Part shown: piece by piece, positions 45,802-54,647 of the stretch
Layout: each line of letters opens with the position of its first letter
Numbering within the stretch: the first letter of the stretch is position 1
Program-made: the position numbers and the translations under genes
Notes under the pieces: generated by a model
What the model was told of the DNA's origin: nothing
The model's database searches: none
Seen by the model: the letters and a program-made list of their open reading frames with translations, nothing else
Assembly: GCA_035566435.1 (NCBI GenBank)
Contig: DATMRF010000091.1
Coordinates: 8,988-72,987, forward strand
Length of the DNA: 64,000 nt
Reading direction: 5' to 3'
Origin: DATMRF01 sp035566435
GTDB lineage: Bacteria > Verrucomicrobiota > Verrucomicrobiia > Limisphaerales > UBA8199

Positions 45802-46779
45802 TCAGGAAAAGCTCAGCCCGGCCTCGCGTCCGATTTGGAACAGGTGTTCCCTGGCGCCGGTGTATTCTTCGGCGGTGGCCAGGTGTTCGAGCATCAGCGG
45901 CGGGCGGTGCGGCAGTTGCGCGAGGCGCCGCAGATAAGTGGAATAATCGAGCGCGCCTTTGCCGGGCGCCACTTCGCGAAAGTGGACGTTCATCTCGACG
46001 TCCCAGGTCAAATCTTTGGCATGGCAGCTCACGATCCAGCGGCCCAGCTTGTCGAAGCATTCATTGAGCAAATCGGTGTTGTGATAAAACTTCTCGGGGC
46101 TGTTAACCAGGTTGCAGGGGTCCAGGTGGACGGCGAACGCTTCGCGGTCCACGGCTTTGATCATCTTTAAGTAATGGTCCGGGTTGTCCGGCCAGGCCCA
46201 TCCCATTACCTCGTAGCAGAATTTTGCGCGCCTCGGTTTCACCGCGTCGATGATGTTGCGGGCGTTCTCGACGCTGGCCTCGAAAAACCGGCGTGACAGA
46301 TTTTCCGGATGCGGACCGAACCAGGAGGTCGGACTGAATGAGCCGGCGATATCGACACAGCAAAGCGCGCCGACGGCTTCGGCCAGCGCCAGGCCGTCCG
46401 TGACCGTCTGCAAGTTCTGGCACCGCTTGTCGGCGTCGGCGTCCAGGAGGTTGACCCAGCGGCCCACTTCAGCAATGACAACATCGTGTTTGGCAAACGC
46501 CTCGGTCAACGCGCGGATACGATCGGTGTCCTTCAGCGGAACATTGGGACAATACGCGGCGCGGTAACCGAGCCGGCGGTGAGCCAGCGCGAGCTCCTCG
46601 GGGACATCCGTTTTTGCGAACGCGGGTCCGCCCAGGCGGAGTGGCCCGGGTTTATGCTCCGCGCCACGGGCTTGATTCCAGGAAGTCGAAGCGGGGCTGA
46701 ATAAGGCAGCGGCTGCAGCGATTTGGAATGAGTCGCGAACGAAGGCACGGCGGGTTGACTTGTGCGGTTCCATGCGCAT
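45802..46779 (-). CDS. Tat-exported sugar phosphate isomerase/epimerase-like TIM-barrel protein
   Basis: 325 residues from the ATG at 46779 (ATG 46773 is an alternative), with GGGAG just upstream. The N-terminus has a twin-arginine signal (STRRAFVRDSFQIAAAAALF). The remainder is a xylose-isomerase-like AP-endonuclease-2 family barrel, with metal-binding candidates in CYEVMGW, HLDPCNLVN, SCHAKDL and LMLEHL. These motifs fit sugar isomerases or epimerases that bind a divalent metal. The Tat signal implies folding before export, usual for Verrucomicrobial members. The substrate is unknown. Confidence 0.85.
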   Translation of the reverse strand: MRMEPHKSTRRAFVRDSFQIAAAAALFSPASTSWNQARGAEHKPGPLRLGGPAFAKTDVPEELALAHRRLGYRAAYCPNVPLKDTDRIRALTEAFAKHDVVIAEVGRWVNLLDADADKRCQNLQTVTDGLALAEAVGALCCVDIAGSFSPTSWFGPHPENLSRRFFEASVENARNIIDAVKPRRAKFCYEVMGWAWPDNPDHYLKMIKAVDREAFAVHLDPCNLVNSPEKFYHNTDLLNECFDKLGRWIVSCHAKDLTWDVEMNVHFREVAPGKGALDYSTYLRRLAQLPHRPPLMLEHLATAEEYTGAREHLFQIGREAGLSFS

Positions 46780-46949
46780 GTTCTCCCATTTCCGGCCGCT
46801 GGATTCAAGTCTCGCCACCATAGTATTTTGCCACAAAGGGGGCGCAAAGGGCACAAAAGGAACGTTTTGCTTTAGAGCCTTGGGTTGTGCAGGGTACCGC
46901 CTGGCAGCCGAACCGCGAAAGCCATGACGCCGCAGCATAAAGCAGGAAA

Positions 46950-49664
46950 GTGACCCTCTACGACCTTATCCCCCGGGGCGACCGGCCCGGCAACGACGTG
47001 TTGCTGGGTCAATTCCTCGAATACACGGAAAGCAAGCACCTCCAGCTTTATCCGGCGCAGGAGGCGGCCATCCTGGAATTGTTCGAGGAGAAAAACGTCG
47101 TCCTCAATACTCCGACCGGTTCGGGCAAATCGCTGGTCGCGGCGGCGCTCCATTTCAAAGCGATGGTCCAGGGCAAACGTTCGGTTTATACCTGCCCAAT
47201 CAAGGCTCTGGTCAATGAGAAATGGCTGGGCTTGTGCCGCGAGTTCGGTCCCGACAACGTCGGCCTGAGCACCGGCGACGCATCGGTGAACCGCGACGCG
47301 CCGATCCTCTGTTGCACGGCCGAAATCCTGGCGAATATCGCCCTGCGCGAAGGCGCGGCGGCAAACGTCCAGGAGGTCATCATGGACGAGTTCCATTACT
47401 ACGCCGACCGCGAACGCGGCGTCGCCTGGCAGGTACCGTTGCTGACGCTGCCCCAGGCGCGGTTTCTATTGATGTCGGCGACGCTCGGCGACACCACCTT
47501 TTTCGAAGGGGAGCTCACCCGGCTTAACGGGCGCCCGACGGTCACGGTGGCTTCCAAAGAACGGCCGGTGCCGCTCGAGTTTGCTTACTCCGAACTGCCG
47601 CTGGCGACTACGCTCGAACAGCTCGTCGCCCAAGGCAAGGCGCCAGTCTATATCGTTCATTTCACACAGTTGGAAGCGGCCCAGAGTGCGCAGGACTTCA
47701 CCAGCATCAATGTCTGCACGCGCGAGGAGAAGGCTGCCATCGGCAACGCGCTCGAGGGCTTCAAGTTCACCAGCCCCTACGGGCCGGACATACGCAAATG
47801 GCTCAAGCACGGCATCGGGCTGCACCATGCCGGCCTGCTGCCCAAGTACCGCGTGCTGGTCGAGCAACTGGCGCAAAAGGGCCTTTTGAAACTCATCTGT
47901 GGCACCGACACCCTGGGCGTCGGCATCAATGTCCCCATCCGCACTGTCCTCTTCACCCGTCTCTGCAAATTCGACGGTGAAAAAACCGCTATCCTGACCG
48001 CGCGCGATTTTCACCAGATCGCCGGGCGCGCGGGGCGCAAAGGATTCGATGACCGTGGCTGGGTTGTGGCTCAGGCGCCCGAACACGCCGTCGAAAATCT
48101 TAAGCTGGAGGGCAAGGCTGCGCGTGACGGCAAAAAGGTCGTCAAACGCAAACCGCCCGAGAAAAATTTCGTCAACTGGGACAAGAACACCTACACTCGC
48201 CTGATCGCGGCGCAGCCCGAACGTCTCACGTCCCGCTTTCAGGTGTCCCATGCGATGCTGCTGAACGTCCTGAGCCGGGACGGGGACGGCTGCCGCGCCA
48301 TGCAGCGGATGCTCGCCCACTGCCACGAAACGCCCAAAGCCAGGAAGCACCACACCAAACGCGCCTGGCAATTGTTCCGTTCCCTGGTGGACCGAAAGAT
48401 TATCGAGATCGTCCCGCCTCGGGAGGGCGAGCGTCCCCGCGAGCCCCATCCCCCTCCCTCAAATCAGGGCTCGTCAGGAGCCTCGCCCTCCCAGGGCCGC
48501 AAACTCCGCGTCAATGTCGAGCTGCAGGAAGACTTCTCGATGGACCAGACCCTCTCGCTGTACCTCCTCGAGACGCTTCCGCTCATCGACCCCCAGGCGC
48601 CCGATTACCCGCTGGTGTTGCTGACGCTGGTCGAATCCATCCTCGAAGACCCGGACATCATCCTGCGCAAGCAGCTCAACAAGGTGAAAGACCAGAAGAT
48701 GGCGGAGATGAAGATGGTGGGCATCGAGTACGATGAGCGGATGGAAGAGTTGGAAAAGCTGGAATACCCAAAGCCGAACCGGGAGTTCGTGTATTCGACC
48801 TTCAACGCTTTCGCGGACAAGCATCCATGGGTCGGCCAGGAGAACATCCGCCCCAAGTCCATCGCGCGCGAAATGTTCGAAACCTTCCGGTCGTTCGCCG
48901 ATTACATCCGCGATTACGAATTGCAGCGCGCGGAGGGCGTGCTGCTGCGGCACCTCAACAGCGTCTATAAAGTGCTGGCGCAAACCGTCCCCGACATGGC
49001 CAAAACCGATCCGGTGCGCGAAATGGAGCTGTATCTCATCACGATGATCCGCCAGGTCGATTCCAGCCTGCTCGACGAGTGGGAAAAGATGCGCGACCCG
49101 AATTACCAGCGCACCGAGACCAAAGAGGTGCGCCCGCCCGGGGCCGAAGAAGCTGAGAAGGACATCACCCGCGACACAAGAGCGTTCACGGCGGCCATCC
49201 GCAACCGCATCTTCACCTTTCTGCGTGGGTTGGTGAACCAGGATTACGAAAGCGCTCTTGCGAGCTTGAACGCTCCGTCGCTTGAGGTTGAGCCCTCCCA
49301 ACAGGGCGAGCGTCCCCGCGAGCCCCAATTTCAACTACCGGGTCAGGGCTCGCCAGAAGCCTCGCCCTCCCGGGAACCCTCGCCCTTGCCAGGCGACGAC
49401 CAAGGCTGGACTCCCGAGCGCCTGCAGCAAGCGGTGGAAGCCTTTCACTCCGGGCACCAGCGCATCTGCCTCGATCCTAATGCGCGCAACCTGCGCCATA
49501 CTTACGTATTGCCCTCGCAGGACAAACGCACGTGGCGCGTGCAGCAGATGCTCGTCGATCCCGACGAACACAACGATTGGGTGGCGGAGTTCGAGGTGGA
49601 TTTGGCGAAGTCAAGGATGGCGAACGAGCCTAGCCTTTGCCTGCGGCGAATCGGGAGTCTGTAA
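46950..49664 (+). CDS. DEAD/DEAH (Ski2-like) helicase, DUF3516 type, with two repeat-derived inserts
   Basis: 904 residues from a GTG at 46950 preceded by AGGAAA. The Q-like start LYPAQEAAILELF, Walker A TPTGSGKS (Lys60), DEFHYY, SATL and the C-terminal motif QIAGRAGRKGFDDRG match a conserved family of Ski2-like helicases whose C-terminal region is called DUF3516. Two inserts of about 24 residues that begin GERPREP (residues about 491-514 and 784-807) are encoded by 72-bp palindromic elements and are absent from the family core. Both keep the frame. The protein probably remodels RNA; the precise role is not established. The N-terminal motor is uninterrupted. Confidence 0.92.
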   Translation: MTLYDLIPRGDRPGNDVLLGQFLEYTESKHLQLYPAQEAAILELFEEKNVVLNTPTGSGKSLVAAALHFKAMVQGKRSVYTCPIKALVNEKWLGLCREFGPDNVGLSTGDASVNRDAPILCCTAEILANIALREGAAANVQEVIMDEFHYYADRERGVAWQVPLLTLPQARFLLMSATLGDTTFFEGELTRLNGRPTVTVASKERPVPLEFAYSELPLATTLEQLVAQGKAPVYIVHFTQLEAAQSAQDFTSINVCTREEKAAIGNALEGFKFTSPYGPDIRKWLKHGIGLHHAGLLPKYRVLVEQLAQKGLLKLICGTDTLGVGINVPIRTVLFTRLCKFDGEKTAILTARDFHQIAGRAGRKGFDDRGWVVAQAPEHAVENLKLEGKAARDGKKVVKRKPPEKNFVNWDKNTYTRLIAAQPERLTSRFQVSHAMLLNVLSRDGDGCRAMQRMLAHCHETPKARKHHTKRAWQLFRSLVDRKIIEIVPPREGERPREPHPPPSNQGSSGASPSQGRKLRVNVELQEDFSMDQTLSLYLLETLPLIDPQAPDYPLVLLTLVESILEDPDIILRKQLNKVKDQKMAEMKMVGIEYDERMEELEKLEYPKPNREFVYSTFNAFADKHPWVGQENIRPKSIAREMFETFRSFADYIRDYELQRAEGVLLRHLNSVYKVLAQTVPDMAKTDPVREMELYLITMIRQVDSSLLDEWEKMRDPNYQRTETKEVRPPGAEEAEKDITRDTRAFTAAIRNRIFTFLRGLVNQDYESALASLNAPSLEVEPSQQGERPREPQFQLPGQGSPEASPSREPSPLPGDDQGWTPERLQQAVEAFHSGHQRICLDPNARNLRHTYVLPSQDKRTWRVQQMLVDPDEHNDWVAEFEVDLAKSRMANEPSLCLRRIGSL
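48421..48492 (+). repeat. 72-bp palindromic element in frame within the helicase gene, copy 1
   Basis: Outer arms GGGAGGGCGAG (48421-48431) and CTCGCCCTCCC (48482-48492) are perfect reverse complements; inner arms CGAGCCC (48440-48446) and GGGCTCG (48467-48473) are too. The length is exactly 24 codons and no stop is introduced. Copy 2 at 49300-49371 has the same length, frame and most bases. Confidence 0.88.
49300..49371 (+). repeat. 72-bp palindromic element in frame within the helicase gene, copy 2
   Basis: Aligned base for base with copy 1 at an offset of 879 (293 codons), so the reading frame is the same. GGGCGAGCGTCCCCGCGAGC is identical in both; the right arm CTCGCCCTCCC is kept at 49361-49371, while the outermost left bases and the loop have diverged. 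It encodes QQGERPREP and then a Pro/Gln/Ser-rich stretch. Confidence 0.87.
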
Positions 49665-49688
49665 GCAGTAGTCGGCAGTTTGGAGGAG

Positions 49689-49789
49689 CAAAGCGGCAGA
49701 GGACAGCCGCACTACAAAACCCTGCGGGCACTCGTGGGAGCCACGGCACACGCTTGCGTTTTGGAGTGCGGCTGTCCTCTGCCGCTTTG
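49689..49789. repeat. MITE-like palindromic element, copy A
   Basis: A perfect 25-bp inverted repeat (49689-49713 with 49765-49789, beginning CAAAGCGGCAGAGGACAGCC) extends to about 32 bp with one mismatch and surrounds a 37-base centre. No reading frame. A second copy in the opposite orientation lies at 54383-54474. Confidence 0.85.
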
Positions 49790-49843
49790 GGGACGTTCGC
49801 CCGACAGTTTTAATCGCGCCTCTCGGCCAGGCTAACTCAGAAC

Positions 49844-50042
49844 CTATTCCACCCACCTGGTGAGACCAGTAGAACGCAAAGCGTTAACAACACTGCGCAC
49901 CGCGTTCTCATCGGTCGTCTTCCAATTGAACTCGGGCGGACTCAGCGTCCCGCCCATAAACACGCGCGCATTGCGCCAGGTCATCCCGCTTTCGACTGAG
50001 GATCGCGCGCTCAAGTGCACCTCGCTCACGCCGGTCCCGGCG
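49844..50042 (-). pseudogene. Orphan 3' fragment of cutC
   Basis: From 49874 to 50042 the sequence matches the 3' end of the intact cutC gene (52776-52944) with about five differences in 169 bases. The reading frame is kept (TEVHLSARSSVESGM-like, MTWRNARVF, GGTLSPPEFNWKTTDENA), then diverges at its end to a new tail (RSTGLTRWVE) and stop at 49844. There is no upstream CutC sequence beyond 50042, so it is not a working gene. It is separated from cutC by a 2.7-kb segment carrying one gene. Confidence 0.88.
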
Positions 50043-50613
50043 ACCTTCAGCAGGCGATGGCAGAACGGCTTTAAGAATCCTCCAATGGCTGGTCGAGTGC
50101 CCGGATGCTTGCAGATTTCCAGCCATTTCCCAACCTTTCATCAGATGGCAACAGGTGGGGCTGATTCACAACGGAATTGGGGTCAGCGCCCCATTTGACT
50201 TTCACGGTAACCCGATTAAAGACAATAATCTGAACTTTGTAGTCGCTTCAAAGCGCCTGCGTGCATTCCGAGGTGTGCGGTATGAACGTCTTAGCATTCA
50301 CAGGTTTTGATGCATGCGTTGTGGCGGGGTCCAAACCTGCAAGCCAACTCTTTTTTGCTCGTCAACAAGAAACCTTGGTGACGACTGAGAGTGTTTTTCG
50401 GGCGTCGACGGAAGGGCTTTGGAACCCACAACTTGCACCGGGCGCTATTTCTTGATGCCGAACTTAATGCTTGACGATGATCTCGATCTTTGCCAACCTT
50501 CGGACAAGGGTGAGCAGGATAAGAGGCGAACTCTCCTTTGCTCGGACCGCGTTGATAGACAGGACGAGTGCCGAAAACCAGCTGGATATCATGAAGAGAG
50601 AAGGAGATACGCT
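50043..50613. other. Non-coding leader of the inserted segment
   Basis: 571 bases with no recognisable gene. A short GGGG/CCCC palindrome (GGGGTCAGCGCCCC, about 50172) is present. An open frame from 50419 to the signal peptide at 50614 exists but lacks coding character. The base composition looks less GC-rich than the neighbouring genes. Confidence 0.5.
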
Positions 50614-52740
50614 ATGAAAACGCCGCTTCTGAGTTCGTGGCTTCGCTTGTCATTCTATCCGCGCCTGATTCATTTCCAACACGGAGCGATGCTTTGGCTG
50701 TTCCTTGGGGTGATACTCCGTGAGGAAGCCTCTGGTACTGTTCTGACCAATTGCAGCGACGCTGATCTTCGCACCGCCATGTCCGGCGGCGGATTGATCA
50801 CCTTTGCATGCGACGGGACAATCTCCTTAACGAACGAGATTGCGGTGACCCTGGATACGCTCCTCGACGCGAGCGGACATCAGGTCTTACTCAGCGGCCG
50901 GGGCGTGAATCGAATGTTTACCGTCAACGCAGGAAGGACGCTGACGCTGACGCATCTTGTCCTGCAGAATGGCTTGGCGACGGCAACCAACGGCACAAGC
51001 GCAGGCCCGACGGGAACCGGGGCCGGAGGCGCGATTTTGAACCAGGGAGGCACACTGAGCACAGCCGATTGTTGGTTTCAATCCAACGTTGCCGTTGGTT
51101 TAGATGGCGCAATTCTTGGAACCGCCACAGGCGGCCAAGGCATGGGCGGAGCTATAGCCACCCTCGGCGGAGTGCTTGTACTGACAAACACAATGTTCCA
51201 AGCAAACTCGGCTATTGGAGGACACGGAAGAGACATTATCTACGCGGGGTCGACCGGTGGGACCGGCGGTTCGGCTTACGGTGGTGCCATTTCCTCGGAT
51301 GGGGGGGCGGTGACGGCGGACCATTGTTACTTTCAGACGAACAGCTCTGTTTCCGGCGGCCCAGGTGTTGGTCAGACGCCCGGGGCGGCGGGAGATGTGG
51401 CCGGTGGAGCGGTCTTTAGCACAAGCGGGACTTTGAAACTGCTATCCAGCATGTTGTCAATCAATTCCTGCCCAGCCGGCTATGCCGCAGGCGCAGCAGG
51501 TGGCGGAGCCTATGTAGTGGGAGGCGTTTTGGAGGCCGCAAATTGCCTTTTTGCCACAAACTCCGCAAGCGGTGGCTCCGGCGATGCTGGCGGACAGCGG
51601 GGAAGGGGTCCGGGAAATGGACTGGGAGGAGGTTTATGGATTTCGGCTCCCAGCAATAATCTCAGCGGCTGTGCGTTCATCGCCAATTCCGCGTCCGGAG
51701 GTGCAAACAGCTCGTTGCAATTCGGTTTGGCGGCCGGAGTTGGCGGCGCCGTCTATAATGCTCAGACCTTGACGATGGCGAACTGCACCCTGTTCGGAAA
51801 CGTTGCCCAATGTGCTCCTGCGTTCACTGGTTGGGCATCCGGCCACGGCGGAGCCATTTATAATCAGGGTGGCACTGGTATCCTGACGCATGTGACGGTG
51901 GTTGGCAACGCGGCCCAGTTCGGCGCCATCACCGCGCCCGCGGCAGTCGAATCCCCCGCCGGGCCCATGACCCTCCAGAACAGCATCCTCGCCTTCAGCA
52001 CCGTCGGTAGTATGACCTGCAGCAATGGGTATGGTAATTTGATCGATGGTGGTGGAAGTATTTCATCGGACACCACGCCCGCACTGACCGATCCAACCAG
52101 CCACAACAATGTGAATCCACTGCTGGGCCCGTTAGGTTATCAGGGCGGTTTGACACCTACCGTGCCGCTGTTACCGGGCAGTCCCGCCATAGACGCGGGC
52201 ATCTCCACCACGTGTCTCCCCAGTGACCAGCGAGGTTACCCCAGGCCCTATGGCGCGGGCTGCGATATCGGCGCGTTCGAGTTCTGGCCCTCGAACTCCG
52301 TCTTCGGCCGCATCAGCGGCTACGCGGCTTCACCCGGCGGAATGACGGTGGCCTCCGGTGCTATTTCAGCCAGCGTCCGAGCGGATGGGATCTATGGGCT
52401 CGCCGGTCTTCCGGCGGGGGTATCGGCGGTCGTTCCCAGATGTGCCGACGCCGTGTTCGTGCCGGGCAGTCGTGTTGTCAGCGTGCCACCCGACATTATG
52501 GGCGTGGACTTTTACGCCTACCGTTCCAACGCCCTGATGATCGTCGCCGGCTCGACCAACGCCCTCCAGCTTCGTCTGGCTGGCCAACCCGGAAGGACAT
52601 ACAGCTTGTTAATCTCTACAAATCTTCAAACGTGGTTCCACTGCGCGACAAATACCACGACATCCGATGGCTTGACTGACTTTGCGCAAACCAATCAGCC
52701 AGCTTGGAATGAGCGCTTTTTCCGGGCGATCAGTTTATGA
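50614..52740 (+). CDS. Secreted parallel beta-helix protein with choice-of-anchor Q-like end and C-terminal sorting-type domain
   Basis: 708 residues from the ATG at 50614, which has a strong AAGGAG site seven bases upstream. A signal-anchor-like stretch (AMLWLFLGVILREEASG) is followed by a right-handed beta-helix (about 45-480) of Gly/Asn-rich repeats such as GGAILNQGGTLSTADCWFQSN and GGAIYNQGGTGILTHVTVVGN, as in polymorphic outer-membrane and adhesin-like proteins. LLPGSPAIDAGI ... DIGAFEF marks a choice-of-anchor Q end. A carboxypeptidase-regulatory-like module (about 580-645) and a C-terminal domain (GQPGRTYSLLISTNLQTW ... RFFRAIS) follow. Probably surface-exposed. It lies between two copies of the cutC 3' end. 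Confidence 0.87.
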   Translation: MKTPLLSSWLRLSFYPRLIHFQHGAMLWLFLGVILREEASGTVLTNCSDADLRTAMSGGGLITFACDGTISLTNEIAVTLDTLLDASGHQVLLSGRGVNRMFTVNAGRTLTLTHLVLQNGLATATNGTSAGPTGTGAGGAILNQGGTLSTADCWFQSNVAVGLDGAILGTATGGQGMGGAIATLGGVLVLTNTMFQANSAIGGHGRDIIYAGSTGGTGGSAYGGAISSDGGAVTADHCYFQTNSSVSGGPGVGQTPGAAGDVAGGAVFSTSGTLKLLSSMLSINSCPAGYAAGAAGGGAYVVGGVLEAANCLFATNSASGGSGDAGGQRGRGPGNGLGGGLWISAPSNNLSGCAFIANSASGGANSSLQFGLAAGVGGAVYNAQTLTMANCTLFGNVAQCAPAFTGWASGHGGAIYNQGGTGILTHVTVVGNAAQFGAITAPAAVESPAGPMTLQNSILAFSTVGSMTCSNGYGNLIDGGGSISSDTTPALTDPTSHNNVNPLLGPLGYQGGLTPTVPLLPGSPAIDAGISTTCLPSDQRGYPRPYGAGCDIGAFEFWPSNSVFGRISGYAASPGGMTVASGAISASVRADGIYGLAGLPAGVSAVVPRCADAVFVPGSRVVSVPPDIMGVDFYAYRSNALMIVAGSTNALQLRLAGQPGRTYSLLISTNLQTWFHCATNTTTSDGLTDFAQTNQPAWNERFFRAISL

Positions 52741-52763
52741 GGTAACCCCCATTTCTTAACAGG

Positions 52764-53507
52764 TCAGGGGCCGTTACGCAAAGCGTTAACAACACTGCGC
52801 ACCGCGTTTTCATCGGTCGTCTTCCAATTGAACTCGGGCGGACTCAGCGTCCCGCCCATGAACACGCGCGAGTTGCGCCAGGTCATCCCGCTTTCGACTG
52901 AGGATCGCGCGCTCAAGTGCACCTCGGTCACGCCGGTCCCGGCGGCAATCCGCTGCACGTTGCGTGGCGTGATGCCGCCGCCTGGCATAACGATGGTGCG
53001 CCCGGCGGCTTGCTTTTGAAGCGTCGCAATCAATTCGAGCCCTTCCAGGCAGGTAGCTTCCTGGCCGGAGGTCAAAACCCGGTTCACCCCCAGCGCGACC
53101 AAATCCTCCAGCCCTTTTAACGGTTCGCGGCACATATCGAACGCCCGGTGGAACGTCACATTAAGCGGCCGCGCCAGTGCGATCAGCTCCGCGGTGCGAC
53201 CCAGGTCGATGTCGCCAGCCGCGGTCAGGCAGCCGATCACCACGCCGTCGGCGCCCAGCTCCTTGGCGCAGCAAATGTCTTCTCGCATGACCTCCATTTC
53301 GTCGCCGCTGTACAGGAAGTCGCCGCCGCGCGGGCGGATGATGACCTGCAGCCCGATTTTCAATCCGCGCCTTGCCACTTTGATCGTTCCGGCACTTGGC
53401 GTCGTGCCCCCTTCGAGGAGGTTATCGCAGAGTTCCACCCGGTCGGCGCCGCCGCGTTCCGCCGCGAACGCGCCTTCTGCGGAGTCCACACAGATCTCTA
53501 TGCGCAT
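52764..53507 (-). CDS. cutC: CutC family protein
   Basis: 247 residues from the ATG at 53507 (MRIEICVDSAEGAFAAERGG, the standard start of the family). The TIM-barrel landmarks RVELCDNLLEGGTTPSAG, IRPRGGDFLYS, GADGVVIGCL and TFHRAFDM are all present, as is LTSGQEATCLEGL. CutC was named for copper homeostasis, but its enzymatic role is unclear. It lies 30 bases downstream of pyrF on the same strand. Its last 56 or so codons are duplicated at 49874-50042. Confidence 0.94.
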   Translation of the reverse strand: MRIEICVDSAEGAFAAERGGADRVELCDNLLEGGTTPSAGTIKVARRGLKIGLQVIIRPRGGDFLYSGDEMEVMREDICCAKELGADGVVIGCLTAAGDIDLGRTAELIALARPLNVTFHRAFDMCREPLKGLEDLVALGVNRVLTSGQEATCLEGLELIATLQKQAAGRTIVMPGGGITPRNVQRIAAGTGVTEVHLSARSSVESGMTWRNSRVFMGGTLSPPEFNWKTTDENAVRSVVNALRNGP

Positions 53508-53537
53508 AACTTCAGCAAACTGCACCGCTATCGCGAA

Positions 53538-54245
53538 TCAACCAGGAAGCTCAGCCAGGATCTTCTCGGCAGCGTCCCGTGGAGATTTCGCCTCGTAAAT
53601 GGGCCGGCCGATGACCAGCCAGCTCGCTCCGGCCTCGATGGCTTCCTTCGGGCTCAAAGTACGTTTTTGGTCGTCCGCCTTTTCCGCGCCGGTGCGAATG
53701 CCGGGAGTGACCAATTGAATCTTCTCAGGAAGGCTCTGGCGCAGCGCGACAATCTCCAGCGGCGAACATACCAGGCCGCGCAGGCCGGCGCGCATCGCCA
53801 GGCCGGCCAGGCGCTCAACCTGCCGGCCCACATTGGCATCGCAGCCCACCTCCGCCAGGGTCTGGCCGTCCAGGCTCGTCAGCACCGTGACTCCCAGCAC
53901 CAGCGGCGCGTTGCGGCCTGACTGCGAAGCGGTCCGCTGCGCCGATTCCTCCGCCGCGCGCATCATATCCAAACCGCCCCCGGTATGGATGGTCAGCATC
54001 TGCACATCGAGCCGGGTCGCCGCCGCCACCGCTTTGGCGACGGTGTTGGGGATGTCGTGGAATTTCAAATCGAGAAAGACGGCGCTGCCCGTGTCCCGAA
54101 CCCGACGGACGATATCAGGCCCGGCGCTCGTGAAAAGCTCGCTGCCGATTTTGAACCCGCCCACTACCGGCGCCAAATCGCGCGCCAGGTCCAAGGCCGT
54201 TTCAGCCGTCGGCACGTCCAGGGCAACGAGGATTGGATTGCGCAT
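53538..54245 (-). CDS. pyrF: Orotidine 5'-phosphate decarboxylase
   Basis: 235 residues from the ATG at 54245 (MRNPILVALDVPTAETAL). The active-site motif DLKFHDIPNTVAKAV with its Asp-Lys-His-Asp arrangement and the phosphate-binding LVTPGIR and IGRPIYEAKSPRDAAEKI segments are intact. It decarboxylates OMP to UMP in the last step of pyrimidine synthesis. It belongs to the short PyrF class. It is probably cotranscribed with cutC. Confidence 0.96.
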   Translation of the reverse strand: MRNPILVALDVPTAETALDLARDLAPVVGGFKIGSELFTSAGPDIVRRVRDTGSAVFLDLKFHDIPNTVAKAVAAATRLDVQMLTIHTGGGLDMMRAAEESAQRTASQSGRNAPLVLGVTVLTSLDGQTLAEVGCDANVGRQVERLAGLAMRAGLRGLVCSPLEIVALRQSLPEKIQLVTPGIRTGAEKADDQKRTLSPKEAIEAGASWLVIGRPIYEAKSPRDAAEKILAELPG

Positions 54246-54382
54246 GCCAGGATTCAAACGCATCGGAAGCCGAGCGACAAGTTCGTTGTGAACGAGGTGA
54301 TTTGCCAGGTTATCAATTTGTCAGGTTTTCAAGTTCTCCGGGTACAACTCGAATCGTCAGCCATCGGTTTGCACGGAGAAGA

Positions 54383-54474
54383 CCGGCAGAAGACAGCCGC
54401 ACTCCAAAACGCAAGCGCGTGCCGTCTCTCGTTCTTGTCTCCGCAAGGTTTTGGAGTGCGGCTGTCGCCTGCCG
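54383..54474. repeat. MITE-like palindromic element, copy B (inverted relative to copy A)
   Basis: The left arm (54383-54410, CCGGCAGAAGACAGCCGCAC then TCCAAAAC) and the right arm (54448-54474) pair with few mismatches. The centre-proximal CTCCAAAACGCAAGCG equals the reverse complement of copy A's right side, so the copies are inverted and bracket 49.7-54.5 kb. No gene is seen in this 402-base gap between pyrF and hisD. Confidence 0.82.
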
Positions 54475-54540
54475 CTTTGGATGCCCACCCGACGCTTCGC
54501 CCGACCGTCATTTATACCACCTGAATTGTTAAATTGAGAC

Positions 54541-54602
54541 AGGCGCGCGGACCTTCCGACCTGAAAACCTGATAACCTGAAAACCTGATAACCTAACAAC
54601 CT
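54541..54602. repeat. AACCTGA word repeats
   Basis: GACCTGAAAACCTGATAACC is followed by TGAAAACCTGATAACCTAAC, giving four to five units of about 9-10 bases upstream of hisD. Low-complexity spacer, no gene. Confidence 0.6.
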
Positions 54603-54647
54603 CGCTCCCTTTGACTTTGCCCGATGCATTTCCTAGCCTCACGGCGC

